33,680 nt of DNA from positions 116,591-150,270 of the forward strand of contig ONBB01000013.1 of the NCBI GenBank assembly GCA_900315935.1, written 5' to 3'. This document shows, piece after piece, positions 1-6,986 of this stretch. The notes under the pieces are model-generated. The model was not told the origin of the DNA, did not search any database, and saw only the letters and a program-made list of their open reading frames with translations. The position numbers were made by a program, and so were the translations under genes. The first letter of the stretch is position 1, and the number at the start of each line of letters is the position of its first letter. This stretch comes from an uncultured Bacteroidales bacterium. GTDB taxonomy: Bacteria; Bacteroidota; Bacteroidia; Bacteroidales; P3.

Positions 1-2
1 AC

Positions 3-431
3 AAGCCCCTGCTCTATCTTTCCACCTACTTTGAAAAACGCAAAGATCTCTATTACGACAACCTGAATGCTGTCAGAGTGAACAATGACATGCTTCATTG
101 GGTGAAGTACTTTTTGGTAGGAGTTGAGCAAACGGCATCGTTGGCCGTCAAAACGCTCTCCGATATACTCGTATTCAAAGAAAAGGCAGAGAACGACATA
201 CGGGCACGCTATGGCCGTAGAAGCACTAGCACAGTACTCCTGTTGCACAGGTTGCTCCGCGACCCATTCACAACCATAGAGGATGCAATGCATGTATGCG
301 ACCTGTCATATAAATCAGCCAACGACATCGTCAAGCAACTCTGTGCCGACGGCTACCTCGTCGAGACCACAGGCCAAAGCCGCAACCGCCTCTTCCAGTT
401 TAAGCAGTATACTGACCTGTTTGCGGAGTAG
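3..431 (+). CDS. Fic family protein, C-terminal part (5' end outside window)
   Basis: The reading frame is open from the first complete codon at position 3, so the gene begins upstream of the window. The visible 142 residues begin with PLLYLSTYFEKRKDLYYDNL, which matches the segment just after the Fic catalytic motif in DUF4172/Fic-type proteins (usual form 'LYLSxYFExxRxxYYDxL'). The region after it, to the stop at 429-431, looks like a helical linker plus a winged-helix domain (about residues 75-142, 'TTIEDAMHVCDLSYKSANDI'). Fic enzymes usually transfer AMP from ATP to protein hydroxyls. The catalytic HxFxxGNGR motif would lie upstream and cannot be judged here. It converges on the next gene with a 16-bp gap. 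Confidence 0.8.
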   Translation, partial: KPLLYLSTYFEKRKDLYYDNLNAVRVNNDMLHWVKYFLVGVEQTASLAVKTLSDILVFKEKAENDIRARYGRRSTSTVLLLHRLLRDPFTTIEDAMHVCDLSYKSANDIVKQLCADGYLVETTGQSRNRLFQFKQYTDLFAE

Positions 432-447
432 TGTTTTATCAGTTGAT

Positions 448-1626
448 TTAATAATGGATGGTACCTTTCCCGTAACAGACTCCGCAACGCCCTCGGCCGA
501 GGCATACTGCACAATCCCCATTTGACAATTCACTCCAACCCCGCCCTGCACATCCAGTACATTTTCCAGAACCCCCACATCCGCTGCATCTTACATCCCC
601 ATGCCGAGGACTCGGGGATTGGTATTCGATAGACGTGCTGTTTTTGGCATTTCTTGGAGCATTCTCTCTCCCGAAATAAGTATCCATTTTACGAAAGGCT
701 GCATGTATTGCGTTTTGAAGTTCACTGTATTCTTCTTTGTCTATTTCTACCATATTAGTATATTTAATTCCTTCCCAAACGTATGTTATATTACTCCAGT
801 CCTTTGCAATTATTAAAGACGTCTCGTCTGTTCTAATATCTATAATTTCTGTTATGGTTTTAAGTGGGATGAGTCCACCGGAACGGTAGTACTCATCAAG
901 ATTAAGGTTACTGCAAATTTTAGCTCGTCTAAAATAGTAGTTTTGACTATCTTCTTGGTATAACCTTTCACAAGATTTCCCTCCTGGAACAAGAGAATTA
1001 CGTGAGCTTTCAGCATAATAAATCCCATTATCAGAAAGAGACATGGATAAAGATAAAGGATGTATGGGGAGGTTGCTACCACCTCCTTCCTTGAAATAGA
1101 ACGTGCCTACCCTCTTCCCATACTTACCGGAGCCAGAAGGTAGTTTTTTCTGCGCAACAGATTGCTGTGCCCCCGTGCCGATAAATGAAACGTATGTCGA
1201 GTTACCTAGCCTTTTTCCATCGTACGCATCTTCTTTGACATTAATTTTTACATAATATGTCTTTTTCCCAGGAGCAAGAGGAATCGCCCTAACGGGCATA
1301 AATAGTTTGAAGTCTTCCCAGTATGTGGATTCGTATGGTAGGTCGACTATTGCTCTAACATAGGGACTATTATCTGTTGTAAGATAGCCCTCTACCCCAC
1401 CCTTCAGATGTTTCTTGTTTTCATCGTAAAAAAAAGCTATAACCCTAGCTTTCTTCCCTTTCATCCCCTTTATTGTAACTTTAGCATGGATTCTCATGCC
1501 AGTCTCACCTCCACTTTGAACACCGTGTTCAATCCATACGTTCTCCACTGCTGCACTTTGAGAATAAACTCTGCTCGTGAATGCGTTCAGAATCAGCAGT
1601 AATAGAATCAATATACTTCGTCTCAT
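448..1626 (-). CDS. Secreted protein with C-terminal DnaJ-type cysteine-rich (zinc-finger-like) repeats
   Basis: The protein has 392 residues from the ATG at 1624-1626, chosen because it starts a clean Sec signal peptide (MRRSILILLLLILNAFTSRV, cleavage after YSQ); a longer frame to 1722 would bury it. Residues about 30-150 look like a beta-sandwich ('VWIEHGVQSGGETGMRIHAK...'). The middle has no family I recognise. The last 40 residues carry CSGCGGSGKC, CTGC, CAVCLGRGRC and CGVCYGKG. These are CxxCxGxG motifs like the zinc-binding region of DnaJ, but there is no J domain. An exported protein with such a motif may bind zinc or misfolded proteins in the envelope; that is inference. Base composition is lower in GC than the genes to its right. 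It is transcribed from a promoter about 270 nt upstream. Confidence 0.85.
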   Translation of the reverse strand: MRRSILILLLLILNAFTSRVYSQSAAVENVWIEHGVQSGGETGMRIHAKVTIKGMKGKKARVIAFFYDENKKHLKGGVEGYLTTDNSPYVRAIVDLPYESTYWEDFKLFMPVRAIPLAPGKKTYYVKINVKEDAYDGKRLGNSTYVSFIGTGAQQSVAQKKLPSGSGKYGKRVGTFYFKEGGGSNLPIHPLSLSMSLSDNGIYYAESSRNSLVPGGKSCERLYQEDSQNYYFRRAKICSNLNLDEYYRSGGLIPLKTITEIIDIRTDETSLIIAKDWSNITYVWEGIKYTNMVEIDKEEYSELQNAIHAAFRKMDTYFGRENAPRNAKNSTSIEYQSPSPRHGDVRCSGCGGSGKCTGCAGRGWSELSNGDCAVCLGRGRCGVCYGKGTIHY

Positions 1627-1700
1627 GTTATTATGCCATTTGTACAGTTGGCGCATCTGTTTTTGTCTGTGGTGGCCTATAGTGTTAATAATGCAAACAA

Positions 1701-1870
1701 GAAGCGTGGCACCGTATACCACGTCTTTCGAATGGAGGTCCTAGGAATAACCTTGTAATGTAGATGTAGCCATAACAGCCCACGCATAACACGTAAACCA
1801 TTATACTCACTTGCATTACAAAATGGAAGTTTCCTAGGTTCCCATTCGCAAGTACGAAGTATAACGCTTC
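1701..1870 (-). repeat. 170-bp imperfect inverted repeat in the leader of the secreted cysteine-rich protein gene
   Basis: Blocks recur in mirrored order on both sides of a centre near 1787: GAAGCG (1701-1706) with CGCTTC (1865-1870); GTATAC (1714-1719) with GTATAAC (1859-1865); CGAATGG (1729-1735) with CCATTCG (1842-1848); CCTAGGAA (1740-1747) with TTCCTAGG (1831-1838); TTGTAATG (1753-1760) with CATTACAA (1814-1821). The whole dyad lies between the minus-strand promoter (1895-1925) and the start codon at 1626, so it would be transcribed as one long stem. It could be a structured leader RNA or a decayed miniature transposable element. No convincing gene lies in 1627-1894. Confidence 0.6.
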
Positions 1871-1894
1871 GTGATTTCCTCGTGAAATCGGATG

Positions 1895-1925
1895 CAAAAT
1901 TACAAACTTTTCCCGACATGGCAAA
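1895..1925 (-). promoter_or_regulatory. Predicted Bacteroidetes promoter for the secreted cysteine-rich protein gene
   Basis: Read on the minus strand, a -33 TTTG (1922-1925) is followed after exactly 19 nt by a -7 TAATTTTG (1895-1902), fitting the TTTG-N19-21-TAnnTTTG consensus. The start site should be near 1888, leaving a leader of about 260 nt. The spacer begins CCATGT, as does the spacer of the rmuC promoter at 10843-10873. Confidence 0.7.
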
Positions 1926-1949
1926 ATAAATTTTTCCCTCTCCCCTGCC

Positions 1950-2033
1950 CTTCCGCTGACAAGGCGGAAGAGGGTATTAAGTTAGGAAGAAGAGGGGAAG
2001 AAGAGGATGCCTACAATGTGCTGACAATCAGCC
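1950..2033. repeat. Dispersed intergenic repeat, copy 1, with adjoining hairpin
   Basis: A 7-bp hairpin, CTTCCGC (1950-1956) with GCGGAAG (1964-1970), is followed by a 50-bp purine-rich unit at 1984-2033. That unit matches 10926-10975 closely and base for base in length. It ends in a small hairpin, GCTGA-CAA-TCAGC. A partial third copy is at 24911-24932. Copies 1 and 2 sit in the same setting, between a minus-strand promoter and a divergent plus-strand promoter. Apart from this repeat and the promoters I see nothing in 1871-2206. Confidence 0.65.
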
Positions 2034-2149
2034 TATCGCATTCCTGCCTTTTTGCCCCTTTTTTCGGACTTTTTACAGTTTTTTCACCACTTTTCCGCCC
2101 CTACTCTACCTTTCTGATACACAGCAATCTGCACCCGTTTTTGACTTTT

Positions 2150-2182
2150 TTTGCCCCTGTTGCCAACTTTTTTGTATCTTTG
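2150..2182 (+). promoter_or_regulatory. Predicted promoter for the anti-sigma factor gene
   Basis: TTTG at 2150-2153 and TATCTTTG at 2175-2182 are separated by 21 nt, which fits the Bacteroidetes -33/-7 consensus. The start codon follows 24 nt after the -7 box. Confidence 0.65.
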
Positions 2183-2206
2183 TGGCACGTATATACCCCC
2201 GAGATT

Positions 2207-2662
2207 ATGACGGAATCCTTTGTAATACAGTCTGATATCGCCAACTTGGCCCAGGTCGAGGAGCGCCTCTTTCACTTTTGCCGCCTCTGCAACGTCGGCA
2301 ACTACTACTCCGCCCTCGAGGTGGCCACCCTCCAGGCCGTCGAGAACGCCATCCTGCATGGCAACCAGTCCGACCCCGCAAAGGCCGTCTCCCTCACCTT
2401 CGGCACCTGCCGTGGCGGCCTCTTCATCGAGGTCTCCGACCAAGGCCAGGGGTTCGACCACTCGCAGTTCGGCGACCTCCCTGCCGGCGAGTCGACTCGC
2501 GGCGAGGGCATTTTCGTCATGCGCCAGCTCTCCGACCGCATGACCTTCTCCGAAGGGGGTAGGGTAGTGCGGATGGAATTCGACGTCAACGGCATCGACC
2601 CCGCCGACGCCCTACAGCGCATCGCCGTCCTCCAGAGCCACTACCACCCTGTCGCCGCATGA
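2207..2662 (+). CDS. RsbW/SpoIIAB-like anti-sigma regulatory factor (HATPase_c_2)
   Basis: The protein has 151 residues from the ATG at 2207, just after the predicted promoter; the open frame extends further upstream only through repeat sequence. It has the GHKL ATPase motifs in order: N box 'VENAILHGN' (about 44-52), G1 box 'EVSDQGQGFD' (about 77-86) and G2 box 'TRGEGIFVMRQLSD' (about 98-111). Relatives are serine kinases that bind a sigma factor or phosphorylate an STAS-domain anti-anti-sigma factor. No sigma factor or STAS gene is adjacent, so its partner is unknown. It is followed, 133 bp later, by ybeY on the same strand. It may act in a partner-switching stress pathway. Confidence 0.85.
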   Translation: MTESFVIQSDIANLAQVEERLFHFCRLCNVGNYYSALEVATLQAVENAILHGNQSDPAKAVSLTFGTCRGGLFIEVSDQGQGFDHSQFGDLPAGESTRGEGIFVMRQLSDRMTFSEGGRVVRMEFDVNGIDPADALQRIAVLQSHYHPVAA

Positions 2663-2710
2663 GGCATTCCTCGTTTTCCGTCGCTCGCAGAGCACAACTG
2701 CCCTGCCGCC

Positions 2711-2725
2711 CTGCCGTTACGGCAG
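2711..2725 (+). terminator. Small hairpin between the anti-sigma factor gene and ybeY
   Basis: CTGCCG (2711-2716) pairs with CGGCAG (2720-2725) over a TTA loop, followed by CCATTTT. The stem is short and the T-run weak, so this may be a weak terminator or nothing. Confidence 0.3.
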
Positions 2726-2795
2726 CCATTTTGAGGAATAATCCCATTTGTATTAGTCGTATTCTTTTGTATATCAATATCTTATATTGATTTCT

Positions 2796-3239
2796 ATGTC
2801 TATCCGCTTTGCAGTACAAAATATAGATTTTGAGCTTCCCGAGCCCCAAAAGGTCCGCCAGTGGGTCGCCGAGGTGGTGCAGCGGCGTGGGAAGCATGTC
2901 GGCAACCTCTCCTACCTCTTCTGCGACGATGAGCATATCCTTGAGGTCAACCGTCAGTTCCTTGACCATGACACCTACACCGACATCATCACCTTCGACT
3001 ATGTAGCGGCCGACCTCATCTCGGGAGACATCCTCATCAGTGTCGATAGGGTAGGGGAGAACGCCCGCACCTATGGCGTGCCGTTCGAGCAGGAGCTGCA
3101 TCGGGTTGTCATCCACGGTGTCCTCCATCTCCTTGGCCAGGGCGACAAGTCGCCCGACGAAGCCGCCGAGATGCGCCGCCAGGAGGCCGAGGCATTGGCG
3201 CTATGGGAGCAGATGTTTCACGAGGAACATAATGCGTAA
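2796..3239 (+). CDS. ybeY: Endoribonuclease YbeY (16S rRNA maturation)
   Basis: The protein has 147 residues. The ATG at 2796 is preferred over a TTG three codons earlier. YbeY is a metal-dependent RNase for 16S rRNA 3'-end maturation and ribosome quality control. The family signature is present as 'HRVVIHGVLHLLGQGDKS' (about residues 104-121): the first two metal-binding histidines (HGVLH) are there. The third, a His in E. coli (GYDH), is replaced by Asp (GQGDK), as I recall for Bacteroidetes members generally. The strongly conserved 'NRQFLDHDTYTDIITFDY' also fits. mnmG follows after 12 nt, so the two form an RNA-maturation operon. Confidence 0.95.
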   Translation: MSIRFAVQNIDFELPEPQKVRQWVAEVVQRRGKHVGNLSYLFCDDEHILEVNRQFLDHDTYTDIITFDYVAADLISGDILISVDRVGENARTYGVPFEQELHRVVIHGVLHLLGQGDKSPDEAAEMRRQEAEALALWEQMFHEEHNA

Positions 3240-3251
3240 CTATCATGCTCT

Positions 3252-5117
3252 ATGATATTTGAGCCATACGATATAGTGGTTGTGGGTGCCGGTCACGCCG
3301 GTGCCGAGGCCGCTGCTGCCGCTGCACGGCTGGGCTGCCGTGTCCTGCTTATTACCCAAATGCTCGACACCATCTGCCAGATGTCCTGCAATCCCGCCAT
3401 GGGCGGCGTGGCCAAGGGGCAGATAGTGCGCGAGGTGGATGCCCTGGGCGGTTGGAGTGGCATCGTTACCGACCGCTCGGCCATCCAGTTCCGCATGCTC
3501 AATATGTCCAAGGGGCCCGCCATGTGGAGCCCCCGCGCCCAGTGCGACCGCATGCTTTTCTCGCTTCATTGGCGTCAGGTGTTGGAGAATACCCCCAATC
3601 TTTCCCTCTGGCAGGATGAGGTAACGTCGCTGTTGCTGGATGGCAATGCTGTCAGCGGTGTGCAGACGCGCATGGGGCATACGGTACCTGCCCGTGCTGT
3701 GGTGCTCACCAGTGGCACCTTCCTCAACGGCACCATCTACATCGGCACCGATTCGTGGCAAGGGGGTAGGGTAGGGGAGGTCTCTGCTGTGGGGCTTTCC
3801 GACCAGTTGCGCTCCCTCGGCTTCGAGGTGCAACGCCTCAAGACTGGCACGCCTGTGCGTGTCGATGGCCGCACAATCGACTTCTCTAGGCTGCAAATCC
3901 AGCCTGGCGACGAGCATCCTTCCAAGTTCTCTTTCGCTGATACCAAGCCTCTTGCCGACCAGCGTCCCTGCTATATTGCCAATACCAACCTGCGCACCCA
4001 CGACATACTCCGCACCGGTTTCGAGCAGTCTCCCATGTTCACCGGCCGCATACAGGGGCGTGGCCCGCGCTACTGTCCCTCGATTGAGGACAAGATTGAC
4101 CGTTTCGCCGACAAGGATCACCACCAATTATTCATAGAACCAGAGGGTTGGCACACGCAGTCCTATTACATCAATGGCTTCTCTTCGTCGCTCCCTCTCG
4201 AGGTGCAGCTGGAGGCGTTGCGTTCCATAGAGGGTTTCTCCGATGCCCGTATTTTCAAGCCAGGCTATGCCATCGAGTACGATTACTTCCCGCCTACCCA
4301 GCTTTCCTATACCCTTGAGACCAAGCATGTTGAGAACCTCTATTTTGCTGGTCAGGTGAATGGTACCACGGGCTATGAGGAAGCTGCCTGTCAGGGGCTT
4401 ATGGCTGGCATCAATGCCGCCCTCAAGCTGCAGGGCAAGGCTCCTTTTGTACTCTCGCGCTCGCAGGCGTACATAGGTGTCTTGATTGATGATTTGGTTA
4501 CGAAGGGCGTCGATGAGCCCTACCGCATGTTCACCTCCCGTGCCGAGTACCGTATTTTGCTGCGTCAGGACAATGCCGACCAGCGCCTCACGCCCCTCGG
4601 CCATGCCATCGGTTTGGCCGACGATGAGCGTATGCGCCGGGTGGAAAAGAAGCAGGAGCAGGCCAGGTCGCTCCGTCGGTTGGTGGAGGAGACGCCTGTT
4701 ATCCCGTCTGATGTCAATGCGTGGCTCCTGGAGCATGGTTCGGCAGGGCTGAATCAGAAAGTACGTCTCTCCAACCTGCTGCTGCGCCCAGAGCTAACAC
4801 TCCGTGAACTAGGTGAGGTGGCTCCAGCGGTGGCCGAGGCCATGGCAGCCCTCCCTGATGAGGTAGTGCAGGAGGTGGAGACCGCCATCAAGTACCAGCG
4901 CTATATCGAAAAGGAGCAGGAGGTGGCCAACCGTATCTTGAAGTTCGAGGAGATACCGCTGCCGGCTGGCTACGATTATTTCCAGCTCGACGCGCTCTCC
5001 TATGAGGCGCGCGAGAAGCTTTCCAAGCAGTGCCCTGCCACCATAGGGCAGGCATCGCGCATCAGTGGGGTTTCGCCTGCTGATGTGTCTGTCTTGCTTA
5101 TTACTTTTGCCCGTTAG
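3252..5117 (+). CDS. mnmG: tRNA uridine-5-carboxymethylaminomethyl modification enzyme MnmG (GidA)
   Basis: The protein has 621 residues, the normal length for the family. It opens with the FAD-binding Rossmann motif 'VVVGAGHAGAEAAAAAARLG' and continues with 'CNPAMGGVAKGQIVREVDAL', a MnmG signature. A second one, 'GTFLNGTIYIG', is at about 156-166, with 'AGQVNGTTGYEEAACQGLMA' near residue 370. The C-terminal helical domain includes 'IKYQRYIEKEQE'. With MnmE it installs cmnm5 or nm5 on the wobble uridine of certain tRNAs, using FAD and methylene-THF. mnmE is not in the window. In many bacteria gidA lies near the replication origin, which is relevant to the parS-like site immediately downstream. 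Confidence 0.98.
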   Translation: MIFEPYDIVVVGAGHAGAEAAAAAARLGCRVLLITQMLDTICQMSCNPAMGGVAKGQIVREVDALGGWSGIVTDRSAIQFRMLNMSKGPAMWSPRAQCDRMLFSLHWRQVLENTPNLSLWQDEVTSLLLDGNAVSGVQTRMGHTVPARAVVLTSGTFLNGTIYIGTDSWQGGRVGEVSAVGLSDQLRSLGFEVQRLKTGTPVRVDGRTIDFSRLQIQPGDEHPSKFSFADTKPLADQRPCYIANTNLRTHDILRTGFEQSPMFTGRIQGRGPRYCPSIEDKIDRFADKDHHQLFIEPEGWHTQSYYINGFSSSLPLEVQLEALRSIEGFSDARIFKPGYAIEYDYFPPTQLSYTLETKHVENLYFAGQVNGTTGYEEAACQGLMAGINAALKLQGKAPFVLSRSQAYIGVLIDDLVTKGVDEPYRMFTSRAEYRILLRQDNADQRLTPLGHAIGLADDERMRRVEKKQEQARSLRRLVEETPVIPSDVNAWLLEHGSAGLNQKVRLSNLLLRPELTLRELGEVAPAVAEAMAALPDEVVQEVETAIKYQRYIEKEQEVANRILKFEEIPLPAGYDYFQLDALSYEAREKLSKQCPATIGQASRISGVSPADVSVLLITFAR

Positions 5118-5130
5118 GTTGGGATGGAAA

Positions 5131-5162
5131 AGCCCCGTTGTTTCACGTGAAACAACTGGGCT
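5131..5162. other. Perfect parS-like centromere site within a 32-bp dyad
   Basis: Positions 5139-5154 read TGTTTCACGTGAAACA, a full match to the chromosomal ParB-binding consensus TGTTNCACGTGAAACA. The symmetry extends outward to AGCCC/GGGCT (5131-5135 and 5158-5162) with one mismatch (5136/5157). It lies in the 75-bp gap between the convergent mnmG and rubrerythrin genes, so a role as a transcription-terminating hairpin is an alternative or additional explanation. A second near-match lies at 13467-13482. Confidence 0.6.
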
Positions 5163-5192
5163 AAATGTTTTGTTCTATGCCTGTTAGGTGGA

Positions 5193-5897
5193 TTAATAAT
5201 TCTGTTTATTAATCTCGAAGTATGCCTGTGGGTGGTTGCAGACAGGGCAGACGTCGGGTGCGTTGGTGCCTACCACGATGTGGCCACAGTTGCGGCATTC
5301 CCATACTTTCACTTCGCTCTTTGCGAAGACCTCCTGTGCCTCCACGTTGTGCAGCAGAGCGCGGTAACGCTCCTCGTGGTGCTTCTCGATGGCGGCCACG
5401 CCACGGAACTTCTCGGCCAGCTCCTTGAAGCCTTCGGCCTCGGCGGTGCGGGCGAAGCCCTCGTACATGTCGGTCCATTCGTAGTTCTCGCCAGCGGCGG
5501 CAGCGGCCAGGTTCTCGGCGGTGCTACCGATGCCATTCAGCTCCTTGAACCACAGCTTGGCGTGCTCCTTCTCGTTGTCTGCTGTCTGCAGAAAGAGGGC
5601 GGCAATCTGCTCAAATCCTTCCTTCTTGGCTTTCGAAGCGAAGTAGGTGTACTTGTTGCGTGCCTCGCTTTCGCCAGCAAAGGCGGCCATCAGGTTCTTT
5701 TCGGTCTGGGTGCCGGCATAGGGGTTGCTTTTGGGTTCCTCAATGGCTTGGAACATCTCTTTGCCTTTCTTGCATTTGGGGCATTTCCAGTCGGCGGGCA
5801 GTGCCTCAAACGGGGTTCCCGGGGCAATGCCCTGGGTGGGATCTCCTTGTGCGGGGTCGTAGATGTACCCGCAGATGGTGCATTTGTACTTTTTCAT
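5193..5897 (-). CDS. Rubrerythrin with rubredoxin domains at both ends
   Basis: The protein has 234 residues; typical rubrerythrin has about 190. The N-terminal domain is a full rubredoxin (Cys6, Cys9, Cys39, Cys42: 'CTICGY' and 'CPKC'). The middle is a four-helix ferritin-like diiron domain (about 62-190) with 'GESEARNKY', 'DNEKEH', 'TAEAEGF' and 'IEKHHEERY'. The C-terminus is a second short rubredoxin-like knot (Cys201, Cys204, Cys217, Cys220: 'CRNCGH' and 'CPVC'). Rubrerythrins reduce hydrogen peroxide in anaerobes, using electrons passed through rubredoxin-type iron. The extra N-terminal rubredoxin may be a fused electron donor. It lies 35 bp downstream of aroB on the same strand, so it may be cotranscribed; I do not see a clear separate promoter. 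Confidence 0.95.
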   Translation of the reverse strand: MKKYKCTICGYIYDPAQGDPTQGIAPGTPFEALPADWKCPKCKKGKEMFQAIEEPKSNPYAGTQTEKNLMAAFAGESEARNKYTYFASKAKKEGFEQIAALFLQTADNEKEHAKLWFKELNGIGSTAENLAAAAAGENYEWTDMYEGFARTAEAEGFKELAEKFRGVAAIEKHHEERYRALLHNVEAQEVFAKSEVKVWECRNCGHIVVGTNAPDVCPVCNHPQAYFEINKQNY

Positions 5898-5932
5898 TTT
5901 TGATGGGGTTTTGTAATGTTGTTTATTGAAAA

Positions 5933-6949
5933 TTATACTTTTAGCAGTGCGTCGCGCACTTCGTTATCCGTGAGGGGCACATCTATCACTGTGGCACCGA
6001 TTTCTTGGAGCAGCACGCAATGCAGGGTGCCGTCCTGTGCTTTCTTGTCTTGGTGCATCAAGGGGAGCATCTGCTCAATGTCCTTAAGGGTGAACTTGGG
6101 TAGTTTGATGTGCTCGTTAATCCATTTGGAGTATGATAGATAGGTCGTTTCCGCGAGGCCGGTTTTCTTTGTGGAAAGGTACATGGCGGCTTTCATTCCG
6201 ATGCCGACGGCTATGCCGTGTGGTAAGCCGGAAAAAAGCTCTATGGCGTGTCCAAAGGTGTGTCCGAAGTTCAATATCTTCCTGATTCCATGGTCATAGG
6301 GGTCGGATTTTACGATGCGGTTCTTGATTCTTGCCACCTCGACAATCTGTTGCTTGGTGATGCTGTTGGATGATGTAAGTCGTTCGTACAGAGCAGTGTC
6401 TGTTACTGCGGCAGTCTTCACCATTTCCATCTGTCCACAGAGCATCTGTTCGGGCTCTAACGTTTCGCAAAATACATGGTCTATGACAGTTAGCGCGGGC
6501 TGGTGGAAGAATCCGACACTGTTCTTGATTCCGCCGAAATCCACGGCTGTTTTTCCGCCGATAGCGGCGTCAACCATTGATAACAAGGTGGTTGGGATAT
6601 TGATGTGGCGTATGCCGCGTTTGTAGCCTGCTGCTACGAAGCCGCCGAGGTCGCACACCGAGCCACCGCCCAGGTTCACCATCACATGCTGGCGGTCGGC
6701 ACCGCTTTCGAGCAGTGTCTGCCACACCTGCGCCGCCACCTCGAGGCTCTTGCAATCCTCGCCAGCGGGCACTTCGATAAACTCTGCCTCCTGCAGTGCC
6801 TCCACTTGCGAGATAAGCTGTGGCAGGCACAGTTGGAACGTGTTCTCGTCCAGCAGTATGGTGTATGTAGCTTCTGCCCATTCTGGTTTTGCCAGTTCGC
6901 GCCCCAGCGCAGGCAGCCCTCCATAGAGTATCTTGTTTTGTCTTTTCAT
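5933..6949 (-). CDS. aroB: 3-dehydroquinate synthase AroB
   Basis: The protein has 338 residues from the ATG at 6947-6949; an alternative ATG six codons upstream lies inside the intergenic dyad. AroB converts DAHP to 3-dehydroquinate, the second step of the shikimate pathway, with NAD and a divalent metal. Visible signatures are '[20 protein letters not shown]' (nucleotide binding, about 91-110), '[19 protein letters not shown]' (about 119-137) and '[12 protein letters not shown]' (metal-binding histidines, about 230-241). It is divergent from the U32 peptidase gene, with only 34 bp between the start codons. Confidence 0.95.
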   Translation of the reverse strand: MKRQNKILYGGLPALGRELAKPEWAEATYTILLDENTFQLCLPQLISQVEALQEAEFIEVPAGEDCKSLEVAAQVWQTLLESGADRQHVMVNLGGGSVCDLGGFVAAGYKRGIRHINIPTTLLSMVDAAIGGKTAVDFGGIKNSVGFFHQPALTVIDHVFCETLEPEQMLCGQMEMVKTAAVTDTALYERLTSSNSITKQQIVEVARIKNRIVKSDPYDHGIRKILNFGHTFGHAIELFSGLPHGIAVGIGMKAAMYLSTKKTGLAETTYLSYSKWINEHIKLPKFTLKDIEQMLPLMHQDKKAQDGTLHCVLLQEIGATVIDVPLTDNEVRDALLKV

Positions 6950-6986
6950 GCAATAAATAACGCGCATAGACGTTGTTTATTGCATG
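6947..6986. promoter_or_regulatory. 40-bp dyad covering the start codons of aroB and the divergent U32 gene
   Basis: CATGCAATAAATAACG (6947-6962) and CGTTGTTTATTGCATG (6971-6986) are inverted copies with one mismatch, separated by 8 bp. Each arm includes the start codon of one of the two divergent genes. Both genes therefore have nearly identical sequence just before the ATG. No TAnnTTTG box is seen here, so promoters may lie inside the coding sequences or the dyad may be an operator. Confidence 0.6.

Noticed and set aside
1677-1924. Small minus-strand reading frames in the leader of the secreted protein gene
   Set aside because: They run through the inverted repeat and the promoter, overlap each other in two frames and resemble no protein family.
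1892-2206. N-terminal extension of the anti-sigma factor to 1892
   Set aside because: It would translate a promoter and a dispersed repeat; family length and the promoter at 2150-2182 support the ATG at 2207.
5232-5903. Long plus-strand frame opposite the rubrerythrin gene
   Set aside because: Low-complexity antisense shadow of a GC-rich gene; the minus strand encodes a clear rubrerythrin.
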